Positions 42,014 to 51,282 of a DNA stretch of 64,000 nucleotides are shown here, one piece after another (positions within the stretch are counted from its first letter, which is position 1; each line of letters opens with the position of its first letter). The DNA comes from DASRIA01 sp963768885 (GTDB lineage: Bacteria; Actinomycetota; Thermoleophilia; Solirubrobacterales; JBBDJG01). Below the pieces are notes generated by a model that saw only the letters and a program-made list of their open reading frames with translations, had not been told where the DNA came from and made no database searches. A program made the translations under genes and the position numbers. The stretch lies in NCBI GenBank assembly GCA_963768885.1, contig CAVYJN010000006.1, positions 930,001-994,000 on the forward strand, given 5' to 3'.

Positions 42014-43564
42014 GTGCCGCGGCCGGCCTTGCCTGCGCCTCGCAGCTCCTCCCAAGTGGAAAGCGCCACCGTCGAACGTTCCGCGCCCGGGACCCCGGGC
42101 ATCGCCAGGCGCGCGCTCGCGCTGCCGGCGGACACGATCGCGCTCTGGGTGCTCGTGGCGCTGCTCGTCCTGGCGGTGGTCGGCTTCTTCACGTGGGTCA
42201 CCTATCCGAACTACGACAGCTACTACGCGCTGCTGTGGGGGGACGAGCTCCTGCACGGGCAGCTGCCGAGCTTCGAGGCCTACCGCGCGCCGACCGAGCA
42301 CCCGCTCTGGATGGTGTTCGGGGCCGCCCTCTCGCTGCTCGGCCAGGACGCGGACCGCGTGATGGTGCTCCTCACGCTGTTCGCGTTCGTGGCGCTCGCG
42401 GCCGGAACGTACAAGCTCGGGCGGACCGCGTTCACGCCTTTCGTGGGCGCGCTCGCGGCGCTGCTCGTGCTGACGCGCTTCGACTTCCCCTCGCTCGCGG
42501 TGCGGGCCTACCTCGACATCCCGTTCATGGCCGCGATCGTGTGGGCGGGCGCGCTCGAGGCCGCCCGCCCGCGGCGCGGGACCCCGGTGTTCCTGCTGCT
42601 CGCGGTCGCCGGCCTGCTGCGCCCGGAGGCGTGGCTGCTGTCCGGCGCCTACTTCCTGTGGATGAGCTGGGGCGCGGACTGGGGGGAGCGGTTCCGCTAC
42701 GCGGCGCTGACCGCGATCGGGCCGCTCGGCTGGGTCGCGACCGACTTCATCGTGACCGGCGATCCGCTCTTCTCGCTGACATCGACGCAGGATCTCGCGG
42801 CGGAGCTCGAACGCACCCGCTCCGGTGGCGACGTGATCTCCGCGCTGCCGGGTTACCTGCGCGGCACCGTCAAGACGCCGGTCTACTTCGCGGGCCTGCT
42901 CGGGCTCGCGATCGCGGTGTGGAAGTTCCCGCTGCGCGCGATCGTGCCGGTGATGCTGTTCCTCGCCGGCGTGTTCACCTTCCTCGCCACCGGGCTCGCC
43001 GGCCTGTCGGTGATCGTGCGCTACCTGCTCGTCCCCTCGGTGATGATGACCCTCTTCGCGGCGGTCACGCTGGGCGGCTGGACGATGGTCCCCCGAGGCA
43101 CGCGGTTGCGCAGGGCATGGGCGATCGGGGCCGCGCTCGTCACGGTGCTGGGCCTCGCCTACACGGCATATCGCCCGCCCAGTCTCGAGCGCTTCAACAA
43201 CGAGCTGTCGTTCCGCGGCGAGCAGGGCCAGAGCCTGCACCGGCTGCTGGAGACCACCGCCGTCGAGCGCGCGCTGCGCTGCGGCGCGGTGTCGGTGCCG
43301 ACCCACAAGCTGATCCCCGACACCCGCTGGGTGCTCGGGCTCGGTGAGTCGGACGTGGTCGCACGCTCGGACCCGGCGGCCGCGTCCGAGCGCAAGGCGC
43401 GCTACGGGATCGCGATCTTCCCGGTCGGGCGCACGAACATCCTGCGCACCGGCTTCGCGGTGAACACGGACGCGATCACCCAGGTCCCGGCGCCGGGCTT
43501 CCGTCGCATCGCGACGGAGAAGTACTTCGCCGCATACGTTCGCTGCCCGCCCGGGCGTGCCTGA
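42014..43564 (+). CDS. GT-C type membrane glycosyltransferase
   Basis: 516 residues from GTG 42014 with about ten membrane helices after a 45-residue cytoplasmic start. The first extracytoplasmic loop holds VTYPNYDSYYALLWGDEL, with the acidic residues expected at a GT-C active site (D in YDSYY), and LLVLTRFDFPSLAVRAYLDIPFMA is typical of the family. A C-terminal soluble domain of about 120 residues ends the protein. Likely uses polyprenyl-phosphate sugars made by the neighbouring GT2. Overlaps the next GT-C gene by eight bases. Confidence 0.78.
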   Translation: MPRPALPAPRSSSQVESATVERSAPGTPGIARRALALPADTIALWVLVALLVLAVVGFFTWVTYPNYDSYYALLWGDELLHGQLPSFEAYRAPTEHPLWMVFGAALSLLGQDADRVMVLLTLFAFVALAAGTYKLGRTAFTPFVGALAALLVLTRFDFPSLAVRAYLDIPFMAAIVWAGALEAARPRRGTPVFLLLAVAGLLRPEAWLLSGAYFLWMSWGADWGERFRYAALTAIGPLGWVATDFIVTGDPLFSLTSTQDLAAELERTRSGGDVISALPGYLRGTVKTPVYFAGLLGLAIAVWKFPLRAIVPVMLFLAGVFTFLATGLAGLSVIVRYLLVPSVMMTLFAAVTLGGWTMVPRGTRLRRAWAIGAALVTVLGLAYTAYRPPSLERFNNELSFRGEQGQSLHRLLETTAVERALRCGAVSVPTHKLIPDTRWVLGLGESDVVARSDPAAASERKARYGIAIFPVGRTNILRTGFAVNTDAITQVPAPGFRRIATEKYFAAYVRCPPGRA

Positions 43565-45381
43565 GCCGGCCCCGCGCCATCGGCGCCGGCGCCGCGCCGA
43601 GCCGTGGACGATCGCGCTCGTGGCGGTGCTGGCCGGCGCGCTCGTGCTGCGACTGTGGGGCGTCAAGCACGGACTTCCCTACGTCTACAACGTGGACGAG
43701 GCGTCGAACTTCGTCCCGACTGCGGTCAGCTTCTACTTCACCGACAGCTACAACCCGCACTACTTCATAAACCCGCCGGCGTTCTCGTACCTGCTGCACG
43801 TGGTGCTCGGGACGTGGTTCGGCGGCGGCTGGCCGTTCGGAGCGGGCCGGGACGTCGGGTCCGCCTTTGCCGGCGACCCGACGGCCGTCTTCGTGGCCGC
43901 CCGTGTCACCTCGGCGGTGCTCGGAACGCTCGCGGCCGGGTTCGTCTACCTCACGGCAGCCCGTCTCTACGACCGCCGCGTGGGCGTGTTCGCCGCGCTC
44001 GTGATGTCGGTCGCCTTCCTCCCTGTCTTCTACTCGCACCTCGCGCTCAACGACGTGCCCGCCCTGCTGCCCCTCGCGGTCTCGGCTTGGGGGAGCGCCG
44101 GCGTGCTGACCCGCGGCCGGCCGATCGACTGGGCGATCGCGGGCGCGGGCTTGGGACTCGCGGCGGCGACCAAGTACACGGCCGGGATCGTCGTGCTGCC
44201 GCTGGTGGTCGCCGCGGCATTCCAGCTGTCGGATCGGGAAGCGCGGGCCCGGGCGCTGCGGGGAGCCGCGACCGCGGCGGCCCTGGCCGCCGCGTTCTTC
44301 CTGATCGCGAACCCACATGCCCTGCTCTCGTGGGGCGAGTTCTGGGCGGACGTCAGCAAGCAGGAGGAGGCCGCCTCCGGGTTCGGCAAGCTCGGCCTCT
44401 CCTACGACTCCGGCGTCCTCTACTACCTGTGGGTCCTGACCTGGGGCTTCGGCTGGGTGCCGCTCGCCGCCGCGCTCGCCGGGGCGGCGATCGCGTTCCG
44501 CGAGGACCTCCGCCGGGCGCTGTTCCTCGTGCCGTGGCCGGTGGTGTTCCTGCTCTACATGGGAACGCAGGAGCGCTACTTCGGGCGCTGGCTGCTGCCC
44601 GCCCTTCCCGCGCTTGCGATCCTCGCCGGGCTCGCCGGCGCGCGCGTGCTCGACCTGCTGTCCACGCGCAGGCGCACACTGATCGCTGCGGGCGCCGCCG
44701 CCGTCGCCTGCGCGCTCGGTGCGCAGGGCCTCTACTACAGCGTGCACGTCGACCGCGTGCTCTCGCGCGACGACACGCGCAACCTCGCACGCGCGTGGAT
44801 GGCGGCGCACATCCCTCCGTCGTCGAAGGTCGTGGTGGAGCCGGTCGTGCCGGACGCCTGGTTTGCCGACGCGGACGCGCCCGATGCGGCGGAGGCGCGG
44901 CGGCGCGGCCTCACGCGGTCCGGGCGGCGATGGGTCAAGTTCCCCACCGGCCGCACGACCGTGGACGAGCAGGGCCGCCTGCGGCGCGGCGGCAAGGGCC
45001 GCTTCGTCAGCATCGAGGACTACGAGCGCACGCTGCGCCCGGGACTGATCGACGCCTACGAGGCCGGTGGCTACTGCTGGGTCGTGGCCGGGTCCACGCA
45101 GTACGGCCGGGCGCTGCGCGCGCGGCGCGAGGTCCCGCGGGCGATCCGCTACTACCGCGCGCTCGCCCGCCGCGCACAGGTGGTGCACCGGTCCTCTCCC
45201 TACGACCCGGGAGCGGGCCCGGTCGAGTTCAACTTCGACTGGAGCTTCAACCAGTACCCGCGCGCCTACGAGCGGCCCGGGCCCGAACGTGGTCGTGTAT
45301 CGCCTGCGCGGCGGGCGCTGCGCCGCGCCGGCCGCGCCGACCGCGCCACGCCCGCAGCGGCCCACGGCGAACCCGGGTTAG
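43557..45381 (+). CDS. GT39/ArnT-like membrane mannosyltransferase, frameshift near C-terminus
   Basis: About 607 residues after correction. The first loop YVYNVDEASNFVPTAVSFY carries the catalytic-type Asp-Glu of protein or lipid mannosyltransferases. Many membrane helices follow (for example TLAAGFVYLTAARLYDRRVG and FAALVMSVAFLPVFYSHLAL, with NDVPALLPLAV as the conserved second acidic loop). The C-terminal third is soluble. An extra base at about 45283 (gggccc) displaces the last 32 codons, which in the right frame read NVVVYRLRGG and end at TAG 45379-45381. GTG 43557 overlaps the previous GT-C gene. Confidence 0.78.
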
Positions 45382-45450
45382 CGGCGGCGCGAGCCGTCCG
45401 CGCCGGTGCGCCGTCGCTGCGTCGCGCGCCTGCGCCGAGCGGAAACCGCT

Positions 45451-45483
45451 GGAGCGACGGTAGAATCGCTCCTGGGCTTTTTT
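45451..45483 (+). terminator. Intrinsic-terminator-like hairpin at the ribD start
   Basis: GGAGCGA (45451-45457) and TCGCTCC (45466-45472) form a perfect 7-bp stem with an 8-base loop, followed by TGGGC and T6 (45478-45483). It would end the GT-C transcript. The loop also contains TAGAAT (45461-45466), a good -10 box 15 bases before the ribD TTG, and the TTG itself lies in the T-run, so terminator and promoter may be combined. Confidence 0.55.
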
Positions 45484-46593
45484 GACGAACGGCGAACTGC
45501 GTTACTTGCAACGGGCGATCGACCTCGCGGAGCGGGGGCGTGGGCACACGAGGCCCAACCCGCTCGTGGGCGCGGTGATCGCGCGTGACGAGCAGGTCCT
45601 GGGGGAGGGTTATCACTCCGCCTACGGCGAGGCGACACGCCGAGGTGGCGGCGATCGGTGCCTGCGTCTCGGACCCGGTCGGGGCGACGATGTACGTGAC
45701 GCTCGAGCCCTGCTGCCACCACGGCCGCACCCCGCCCTGCACCGACGCGATCGTGTCCGCCGGCATCAAGCGCGTGGTGGTCGCCTCCGACGACCCCACC
45801 GAAAAGGCCTCCGGCCGCGGGCTCGGCATCCTGCGCGACGAGGGGATCACCGTGGAGCTCGTCGACGGCGAGGTCTCGCACGCCGCGCGGCTGCTCAACC
45901 AGCCGTTCCGCAAGCACGCGCGCACCGGTCGCCCGCACGTCGTCTTCAAGTCGGCGATGACCCTCGACGGCAAGGTGGCGACGCAGACCGGCGACTCCAA
46001 GTGGATCTCGGGCGAGCAGAGCCGCGACATGGTGCACAGCTGGCGCGCGCAGGCCGACGCGATCTGCGTCGGCATCGGCACGGCGCTCGCCGACGACCCG
46101 CTGCTGACCGCGCGCACGCGCGAGGCGACGCGCCAGCCGGCGCGGGTCGTGTTCGACTCCGAGGCGCGCCTGCCCGCGGACAGCCAGCTGGTGCGCACCG
46201 CCCACGACGTGCGCCTGATCCTGATCACCTCCCGCGCGGCCGACCGCTCCCGCCTGGAGGTGCTGAAGGCGGCGGGCGCCGAGATCGTCGTGGCGGCCGG
46301 CGGCAACGAGGCCGAGCGCGTGACCGACGCGCTCGAGAAGCTCGGCACGCTCGACATCCAGAGCATGCTGCTCGAGGGCGGGCCGCGCCTGGCGGGCGCC
46401 TTCCTCGACGCCGGTGAGGTGGACGAGATGCGGATCTTCATCGCGCCGCTCGGCGCTCGGCGGGAGGGCGGCCCGTGTCTCGCTGGAAGGGGAGGGGTCC
46501 GACTCGATCGCCGAGGCGCGTCACGCGCTCTCGCTGGACGTGGACCGGGTCGGCGACGACGTCCTGCTGTCGGCTCGCCTCGAAGAGTGGTAG
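45482..46593 (+). CDS. ribD: Bifunctional riboflavin biosynthesis deaminase/reductase RibD, two frameshifts
   Basis: Deaminates and reduces the pyrimidine intermediates of riboflavin. TTG 45482 start; RAIDLAERGRGHTRPNPLVG opens the deaminase domain. An extra base at about 45635 shifts the frame just before HAEVAAIGAC, the zinc His-Ala-Glu; PCCHHGRTPPC gives the two zinc cysteines. The reductase domain contains KSAMTLDGKVATQTGDSKWI and MLLEGGPRLAGAFL. A second extra base at about 46450 shifts again; the end reads VSLEGEGSDSIAEARHALSL to LEEW at TAG 46591-46593. Corrected length about 370 residues. First gene of ribD-ribE-ribBA-ribH. Confidence 0.9.
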
Positions 46594-46597
46594 GCAC

Positions 46598-47173
46598 CTG
46601 TTCACGGGCCTGATCAAGGAGCTCGGGACCGTCGCGGAGCGCAACGGCGGCCGCATCGCCGTCGAGGCGGACCTCGCCGCCGAGCTCTCGGAGGGTGACT
46701 CGGTCGCCGTCAACGGCGTCTGCCTGACCGCCGTCGGGCCCGCGGCCCGGAGCTTCGCCGCGGACCTCAGCGCCGAGACGATCGCGCGCAGCTCGCTGGG
46801 CGCGCTGGAGCCGGGCGAGCGGGTCAACCTCGAGCTTCCGCTGCGCCCGGCCGACCGGCTCGGCGGGCACATCGTGCAGGGCCACGTCGACGCGGTCGGG
46901 CGCGTCGCCGCGGTGTCGGAGGCGGACGGGTCGCGCGAGGTGCGCGTCGATGCTCCGCCCGGCCTGCTGCGCTACGTGGTCGAGAAAGGCTCGATCGCCG
47001 TGGACGGCGTGAGCCTCACGGTGACGGAGGTGGACCAGCGCGGCTTCGCGGTGTCGCTCATACCCGAGACGCTCGAACGCACGACGCTCGGCCGGGCCGC
47101 GCCGGGCCGCGCGGTTAATCTTGAGGTCGATCTGATGGCCAAATACGTGGAAAAGCTGGTCGCCCGAACATGA
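46598..47173 (+). CDS. ribE: Riboflavin synthase alpha chain
   Basis: Dismutates two 6,7-dimethyl-8-ribityllumazine molecules to riboflavin. About 191 residues built of two similar halves: FTGLIKELGTVAERNGGRI and SVAVNGVCLTAV in the first, HIVQGHVDAVGRV and GSIAVDGVSLTVTEV in the second. The only start in phase at the usual place (before FTGLI) is CTG 46598; ATG, GTG or TTG are absent, so either CTG is used or an indel hides the start. Overlaps ribBA by four bases. Confidence 0.9.
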   Translation: MFTGLIKELGTVAERNGGRIAVEADLAAELSEGDSVAVNGVCLTAVGPAARSFAADLSAETIARSSLGALEPGERVNLELPLRPADRLGGHIVQGHVDAVGRVAAVSEADGSREVRVDAPPGLLRYVVEKGSIAVDGVSLTVTEVDQRGFAVSLIPETLERTTLGRAAPGRAVNLEVDLMAKYVEKLVART

Positions 47174-48514
47174 GCGACAACCCTGCATTCGCGACCATCG
47201 AGGAGGCGCTGGAGGACATCCGCGCCGGCAGGATGGTCGTCGTCTGCGACGCCGAGGACCGCGAGAACGAAGGGGACCTGACCCTCGCCGCGCAGTTCGC
47301 GACGCCGGAGAACATCAACTTCATGGCCCGCGAGGCGCGGGGGCTGATCTGCCTCGCGCTCACCGCGGACCGCTGCGACGAGCTCGGGCTCGACCTGATG
47401 GCCGCCAAGAACGAGTCGGCCTTCGAGACGGCGTTCACGGTCTCGGTGGAGGCGCGCGAGGGCGTGACCACCGGCATCTCGGCGCACGACCGCGCGCACA
47501 CGATCCAGGTCGCGATCGACCCGCGCGCGCAGCCGGAGGACCTCGTGCAGCCCGGCCATGTGTTCCCGCTGAAGGCACGCCCGGGCGGGGTGCTGGAGCG
47601 CACGGGGCAGACCGAGGCGGGCGTCGACCTCGCCCGCCTCGCGGGCCTGATCCCGGCTGCGGTGATCTGCGAGATCATGAACGACGACGGGACCATGGCG
47701 CGCGTCAAGGACCTGATCCCGTACTGCGGCCGCCACGACCTCAAGATGGTCACCGTCGCCGACCTGATCAAGTACCGGCGGCGCACGGAGAAGCTCGTCG
47801 AACGGGTCGCGGAGGCCTACCTGCCGACCGAGTACGGCGACTTCAACGTTGTCGGCTACCGCTCGCTGGTCGACCAGAAGCATCACGTCGCGATGGTGAA
47901 GGGCGACGTGCGGGCGGCGGCGGAGCAGGGCGAGGCGGTGATGGTGCGCGTCCACTCCGAGTGCCTCACCGGCGACGTGTTCCACTCGATGCGCTGCGAC
48001 TGCGGGCAGCAGCTCGCCGACGCGCTCGGGACGGATCGAGGCGGAAGGCCTCGGCGTCCTGCTCTATCTGGCGCAGGAGGGCCGCGGCATCGGGCTGCTG
48101 AACAAGCTTCGCGCGTACAAGCTCCAGGAGGGCGGCCTCGACACCGTGGACGCGAACCTCGAGCTGGGCCTTCCCGCGGACCTGCGCGACTACGGCATCG
48201 GCGCGCAGATCCTGGTCGATCTCGGGCTGCGGCGCATCCGGATCCTCACCAACAACCCCAAGAAGATCGTCGGGATGGAGGGCTACGGCCTCGAGGTCGC
48301 CGACCAGATCCCGATCGAGCAGGTGCCGGGCGTCCACAACCGCGACTACCTGCGCACCAAGCGCGACAAGCTGGGCCACACGCTCCACCACCAGGGCCTG
48401 CCGCTCGACGAGCAGCTGTTCGCGAAGGAGCGTGAGTCCGATCGCCGCAAGAAGGAGGTCGAGTCGCGCCTCGTGATGGGAGTCGTGGACCAGGCGGATC
48501 TCGAGAACAGCTAG
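47170..48514 (+). CDS. ribBA: Bifunctional DHBP synthase / GTP cyclohydrolase II, frameshifted
   Basis: N-terminal RibB domain (residues 1-205): CDAEDRENEGDLTLAAQF and the conserved EAREGVTTGISAHDRAHTI, forming dihydroxybutanone phosphate. C-terminal RibA domain: VRVHSECLTGDVFHSMRCDCG with the zinc cysteines. An extra base at about 48031 (gggacgg) then breaks the frame; the other frame continues LGVLLYLAQEGRGIGLLNKL and LRRIRILTNNPKKIVGMEGY to TAG 48512-48514. Corrected length about 447 residues, longer than average owing to a charged C-terminal tail (ERESDRRKKEVESRL). Confidence 0.92.
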
Positions 48515-48517
48515 GCC

Positions 48518-48987
48518 GTGCCCGCAGCGTTCACGGCCACTTTGGCGAAGGTTCTCGGTTCGCGATCGTGCGGGCGACGTTCTACGAAGACCTCGCGGAG
48601 CGCCTCACGGCGGGGGCGCTGACCGGTTTCGCGGAGCAGGGAGTATCCGGGGCGGAGGTCGACGTCCACGACGTCCCCGGAGCCTTCGAGCTCCCGCTCG
48701 CCGCCAAGGCATGCGCCGAGTCCGGGCGCTATGCGGGGGTCGCCTGCCTGGGAGCGGTGATCCGGGGCGAGACCGACCACTACGACTACGTCTGCGATGC
48801 CGCCACCTACGGCATCGCGCGGGTCCAGCTCGACACGGGCGTCCCGTGCGCCTTCGGGCTCCTGACGGTCGACGACATGGACCAGGCCCTGGCCCGGAGC
48901 GGGGGCGGCAAGCGCGATTCCGGGTACAACGCGGCCCTCGCCACCGTGCACATGGCCCGGCTCGTCGGGAACCTCCGTTCCGCCTGA
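48518..48987 (+). CDS. ribH: 6,7-dimethyl-8-ribityllumazine synthase, frameshifted at N-terminus
   Basis: Penultimate step of riboflavin synthesis. The main frame holds RFAIVRATFYEDLAERL, DVHDVPGAFELPLAAKA, the GAVIRGETDHYDYVCDAATYG active site, and DTGVPCAFGLLT. The GTG just after ribBA (48518) reads PAAFTAT and joins it if one T is restored at about 48541 in a TTT run, giving FGEGSRFAIV. Without that base the first usable start is GTG 48568, which would cut off the beta-1 strand. Corrected length about 157 residues. Confidence 0.9.
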
Positions 48988-48992
48988 GTCTC

Positions 48993-48998
48993 TACACT
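48993..48998 (+). promoter_or_regulatory. -10 box of rpmB (leaderless type)
   Basis: TACACT ends seven bases before ATG 49006, so transcription should begin at the A of the start codon. Confidence 0.5.
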
Positions 48999-49005
48999 GC
49001 CGCGG

Positions 49006-49197
49006 ATGCCCAAGGTCTGTCACGTCTGCGGCAAGGGCCCGTCCTTCGGGCACAGCCGCAGCCACTCGATGGTCGCGACCAAGCGACGCTTCAACCCCAA
49101 CCTCCAGAAGGTCCGCATCGACGACGGCGGGAGCAACCGCCGCGTCTACGTGTGCACCCGCTGCCTCAAGGCCGGCAAGGTAGCCAAAGCTCTTTAG
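49006..49197 (+). CDS. rpmB: 50S ribosomal protein L28, zinc-binding form
   Basis: 63 residues. CHVCGKGPSFGHSRSHS at the N-terminus and VCTRCLKAGKV at the C-terminus supply four cysteines, the C+ form of L28 that binds zinc. In actinobacteria with both forms, zinc-free versions replace these under zinc starvation, but no second copy is present here. Next to the DhaL-type gene, as is common. Confidence 0.95.
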   Translation: MPKVCHVCGKGPSFGHSRSHSMVATKRRFNPNLQKVRIDDGGSNRRVYVCTRCLKAGKVAKAL

Positions 49198-49214
49198 TCA
49201 GCCGGCCGTCCCCC

Positions 49215-50867
49215 TTGGCCGATCCCTCCATAGAGCGATTCAGGAAGGTCGTCGCGGCTGCGTGCGCGCAGCTCGAGGCGCGCCGTCAGGAGGTCAACGA
49301 CCTCAACGTCTTCCCGGTCGCCGACGGCGACACGGGCGACAACATGGCCCAGACGCTGCGGGCCGTGATGGACGAGCTCGACCGGCTCAACGGCCAGATG
49401 GTCGACGACGTCGGCCGCGCGGAGATCGTCACCGCCGTCGCGCGCGCGGCGCTGCTCGGCGCCCGCGGGAACAGCGGCGTGATCCTCTCGCAGGTCGTGC
49501 GCGGCGCGGCCGAGGAGCTGTCGAGCCGGCCGGGTGAGCTCGTCGACCCGGCGCTCGTCTCCGCCGCCCTCGCGCGCGCCGCCGACGCCGCCTACTCGTC
49601 GCTGCGCGACCCCGCCGAGGGCACGATGATCACGGTCGTGCGGGAGATGGCGCACCGCGTCGCCCAGGACCTCGCGCACATGCCCAAGCCGCGGCTCGAC
49701 GCCGACGCGACGGACGAAGAGCAGAACGCGCTGCTCGCCGAGGTCCTCGACCGCGCGCTCGACGCGGCCCAGAAGTCGGTGGAGCGCGGCCCCGAGCTCC
49801 TGCCCGTGCTGCGCGAGCACGGCGTGGTCGACGCGGGCGGCTACGGCATGACGCTCCTGATCGCGGGCGCGATCGCCGCGCTGCGCGGCGACGAGGGCGC
49901 CCTGCCCGAGGTCGCCCACCACGCGGTCGAGCAGCCGCCGGGCCACGCGCACGAGTCCAGCCGCTTCCGTTACTGCACCAACTTCGTCGTGACGGGGTCC
50001 GCGCTGGCCGAGGGCCGCACATGGGTCCCCGTGCTCGAGGAGATCGGCGACTCGGTGCTGGTCGTCGGGGACCGCTCGACCCTGCGGGTCCACGTCCACA
50101 CGGACGAGCCCGAGCGGGCGGTCGCCGTGTTCGACGACCACGGCGAGGTCGAGCGACTCGACGTCGCCGACATGCACGAGCAGGAGGAGGCGCGCTCCGC
50201 GCGCCTCTCGGGCGATGCCGCGGAGCCCACGGCCGAGATGACCTGCGGCGTCGTCGCGATCGCGGCGGGCGCCGGGATGACGACCCTCTACCGGCAGATG
50301 GGCGCGCACGTGGTGGACGGCGGCGCCACCCTGAACCCGAGCACCTTCGAGATCCTCGCCGGGATCCACGAGGTGTCCGCCCCGGAGGTGATCGTGCTCC
50401 CCAACAGCGGGAACGTGATCCTCGCCGCGGAGCGCGCCGCCGAGCTGTCCGAGAAGGACGTCGCCGTGGTCGACTCGCGGTGGCCACAGGCGGGGCTCGC
50501 GTGCCTGCTCCAGCACGACCCCGACACGGGGCTCGAGGAGAACCTGTTGAGGATGCGCTCGGCGCTCTCGGAAATCGCGACGGGGGCCGTCGCCCCCGCC
50601 GCTCGCGACGACCGCCAGGGGCGCTTCGCCGCGGGCGACGCCGTCGGCTTCGTGGACGAGCAGCTCGTCGTCTGGGGCGAGCCGCGCGCGACCCTGACGG
50701 GCGTGCTCGAACGGCTGGCCGACGGCCACGAGCTGATCACGTGCGTGAGCGGCGCCGACGCGCCGCTCGATCACGCGGCGATCGCCGCGCTGGAGCCGGC
50801 GGGAGCCGAGCTGGAGCTGCACGCGGGCGGCCAGCCGCACTACTGGTGGTTGCTTGCCGCCGAGTAG
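49215..50867 (+). CDS. DhaL-domain protein (YloV/FakA-like fatty acid kinase subunit)
   Basis: 550 residues from TTG 49215. N-terminal DhaL kinase domain: VNDLNVFPVADGDTGDNMAQ with the ATP/Mg aspartates, GARGNSGVILSQVVRG, and HGVVDAGGYGMTLLIAG. The middle and C-terminal parts (TLRVHVHTDEPERAVAVF, ILAGIHEVSAPEVIVLPNSG) match the FakA/YloV architecture. FakA phosphorylates fatty acids held by FakB and feeds PlsX/PlsY phospholipid synthesis; plsX is present at the window end, but no fakB. The rpmB-yloV-recG order is conserved in many Gram-positives. Confidence 0.85.
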   Translation: MADPSIERFRKVVAAACAQLEARRQEVNDLNVFPVADGDTGDNMAQTLRAVMDELDRLNGQMVDDVGRAEIVTAVARAALLGARGNSGVILSQVVRGAAEELSSRPGELVDPALVSAALARAADAAYSSLRDPAEGTMITVVREMAHRVAQDLAHMPKPRLDADATDEEQNALLAEVLDRALDAAQKSVERGPELLPVLREHGVVDAGGYGMTLLIAGAIAALRGDEGALPEVAHHAVEQPPGHAHESSRFRYCTNFVVTGSALAEGRTWVPVLEEIGDSVLVVGDRSTLRVHVHTDEPERAVAVFDDHGEVERLDVADMHEQEEARSARLSGDAAEPTAEMTCGVVAIAAGAGMTTLYRQMGAHVVDGGATLNPSTFEILAGIHEVSAPEVIVLPNSGNVILAAERAAELSEKDVAVVDSRWPQAGLACLLQHDPDTGLEENLLRMRSALSEIATGAVAPAARDDRQGRFAAGDAVGFVDEQLVVWGEPRATLTGVLERLADGHELITCVSGADAPLDHAAIAALEPAGAELELHAGGQPHYWWLLAAE

Positions 50868-50868
50868 C

Positions 50869-51249
50869 GTGGCGGTCGTGCAGCGGCTCTACGACGCGTG
50901 GGCCGCGGGCGACATCGAGACTGCGCTCGCCGGGATCGACCCGGACATCGAGTGGATCGAGCCGGCCGAGAGCCCCGACGGCCAGGCATGGCGGGGGGCC
51001 GAGGGCGTGCTCGCGTCGATGGCCAAGTGGACGCAGCCCTTCGACGACTACGCGTTCGAGATAACGGAGAGCATCGACCTCGGCGACCGGGCGCTGTTCG
51101 CCCTGGTACAGCGGGGGCGCGGCAAGTCGAGCGGGGTCGACGTCGAGTCCCCGATCTGGCACCTGTGGACGGTCGAGAACGGGAGGGCGATCCGGGTGGA
51201 GATGTTCTTCGACAGGGACGACGCGCTCGCCGCCGCGGGCACGGATTGA
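50869..51249 (+). CDS. SnoaL/NTF2-like protein
   Basis: About 126 residues from GTG 50869, directly after the DhaL gene. Typical NTF2-like opening VVQRLYDAWAAGDIETALAG and IDPDIEWIEPAESPDG, with the curved sheet represented by HLWTVENGRAIRVEMFFDR. Such small alpha+beta cones bind or isomerise polyketide-like and steroid-like molecules, or have no known activity. The function here is unknown. The recG promoter overlaps its stop codon. Confidence 0.78.
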   Translation: MAVVQRLYDAWAAGDIETALAGIDPDIEWIEPAESPDGQAWRGAEGVLASMAKWTQPFDDYAFEITESIDLGDRALFALVQRGRGKSSGVDVESPIWHLWTVENGRAIRVEMFFDRDDALAAAGTD

Positions 51250-51275
51250 GAGCGGTCTCCGGCGGGGCCTAATCT
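51246..51275 (+). promoter_or_regulatory. recG promoter (leaderless type)
   Basis: TTGAGA (51246-51251) and TAATCT (51270-51275) are 18 bases apart; the latter ends seven bases before ATG 51283. This is the best -35/-10 pair among the leaderless-type promoters of the window. Confidence 0.6.
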
Positions 51276-51282
51276 GAGTGGC

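Noticed and set aside
45382..45481. FMN riboswitch upstream of the riboflavin operon
   Set aside because: Only 100 bases are available and none of the conserved RFN stem sequences is visible; the region shows a terminator-like hairpin instead.
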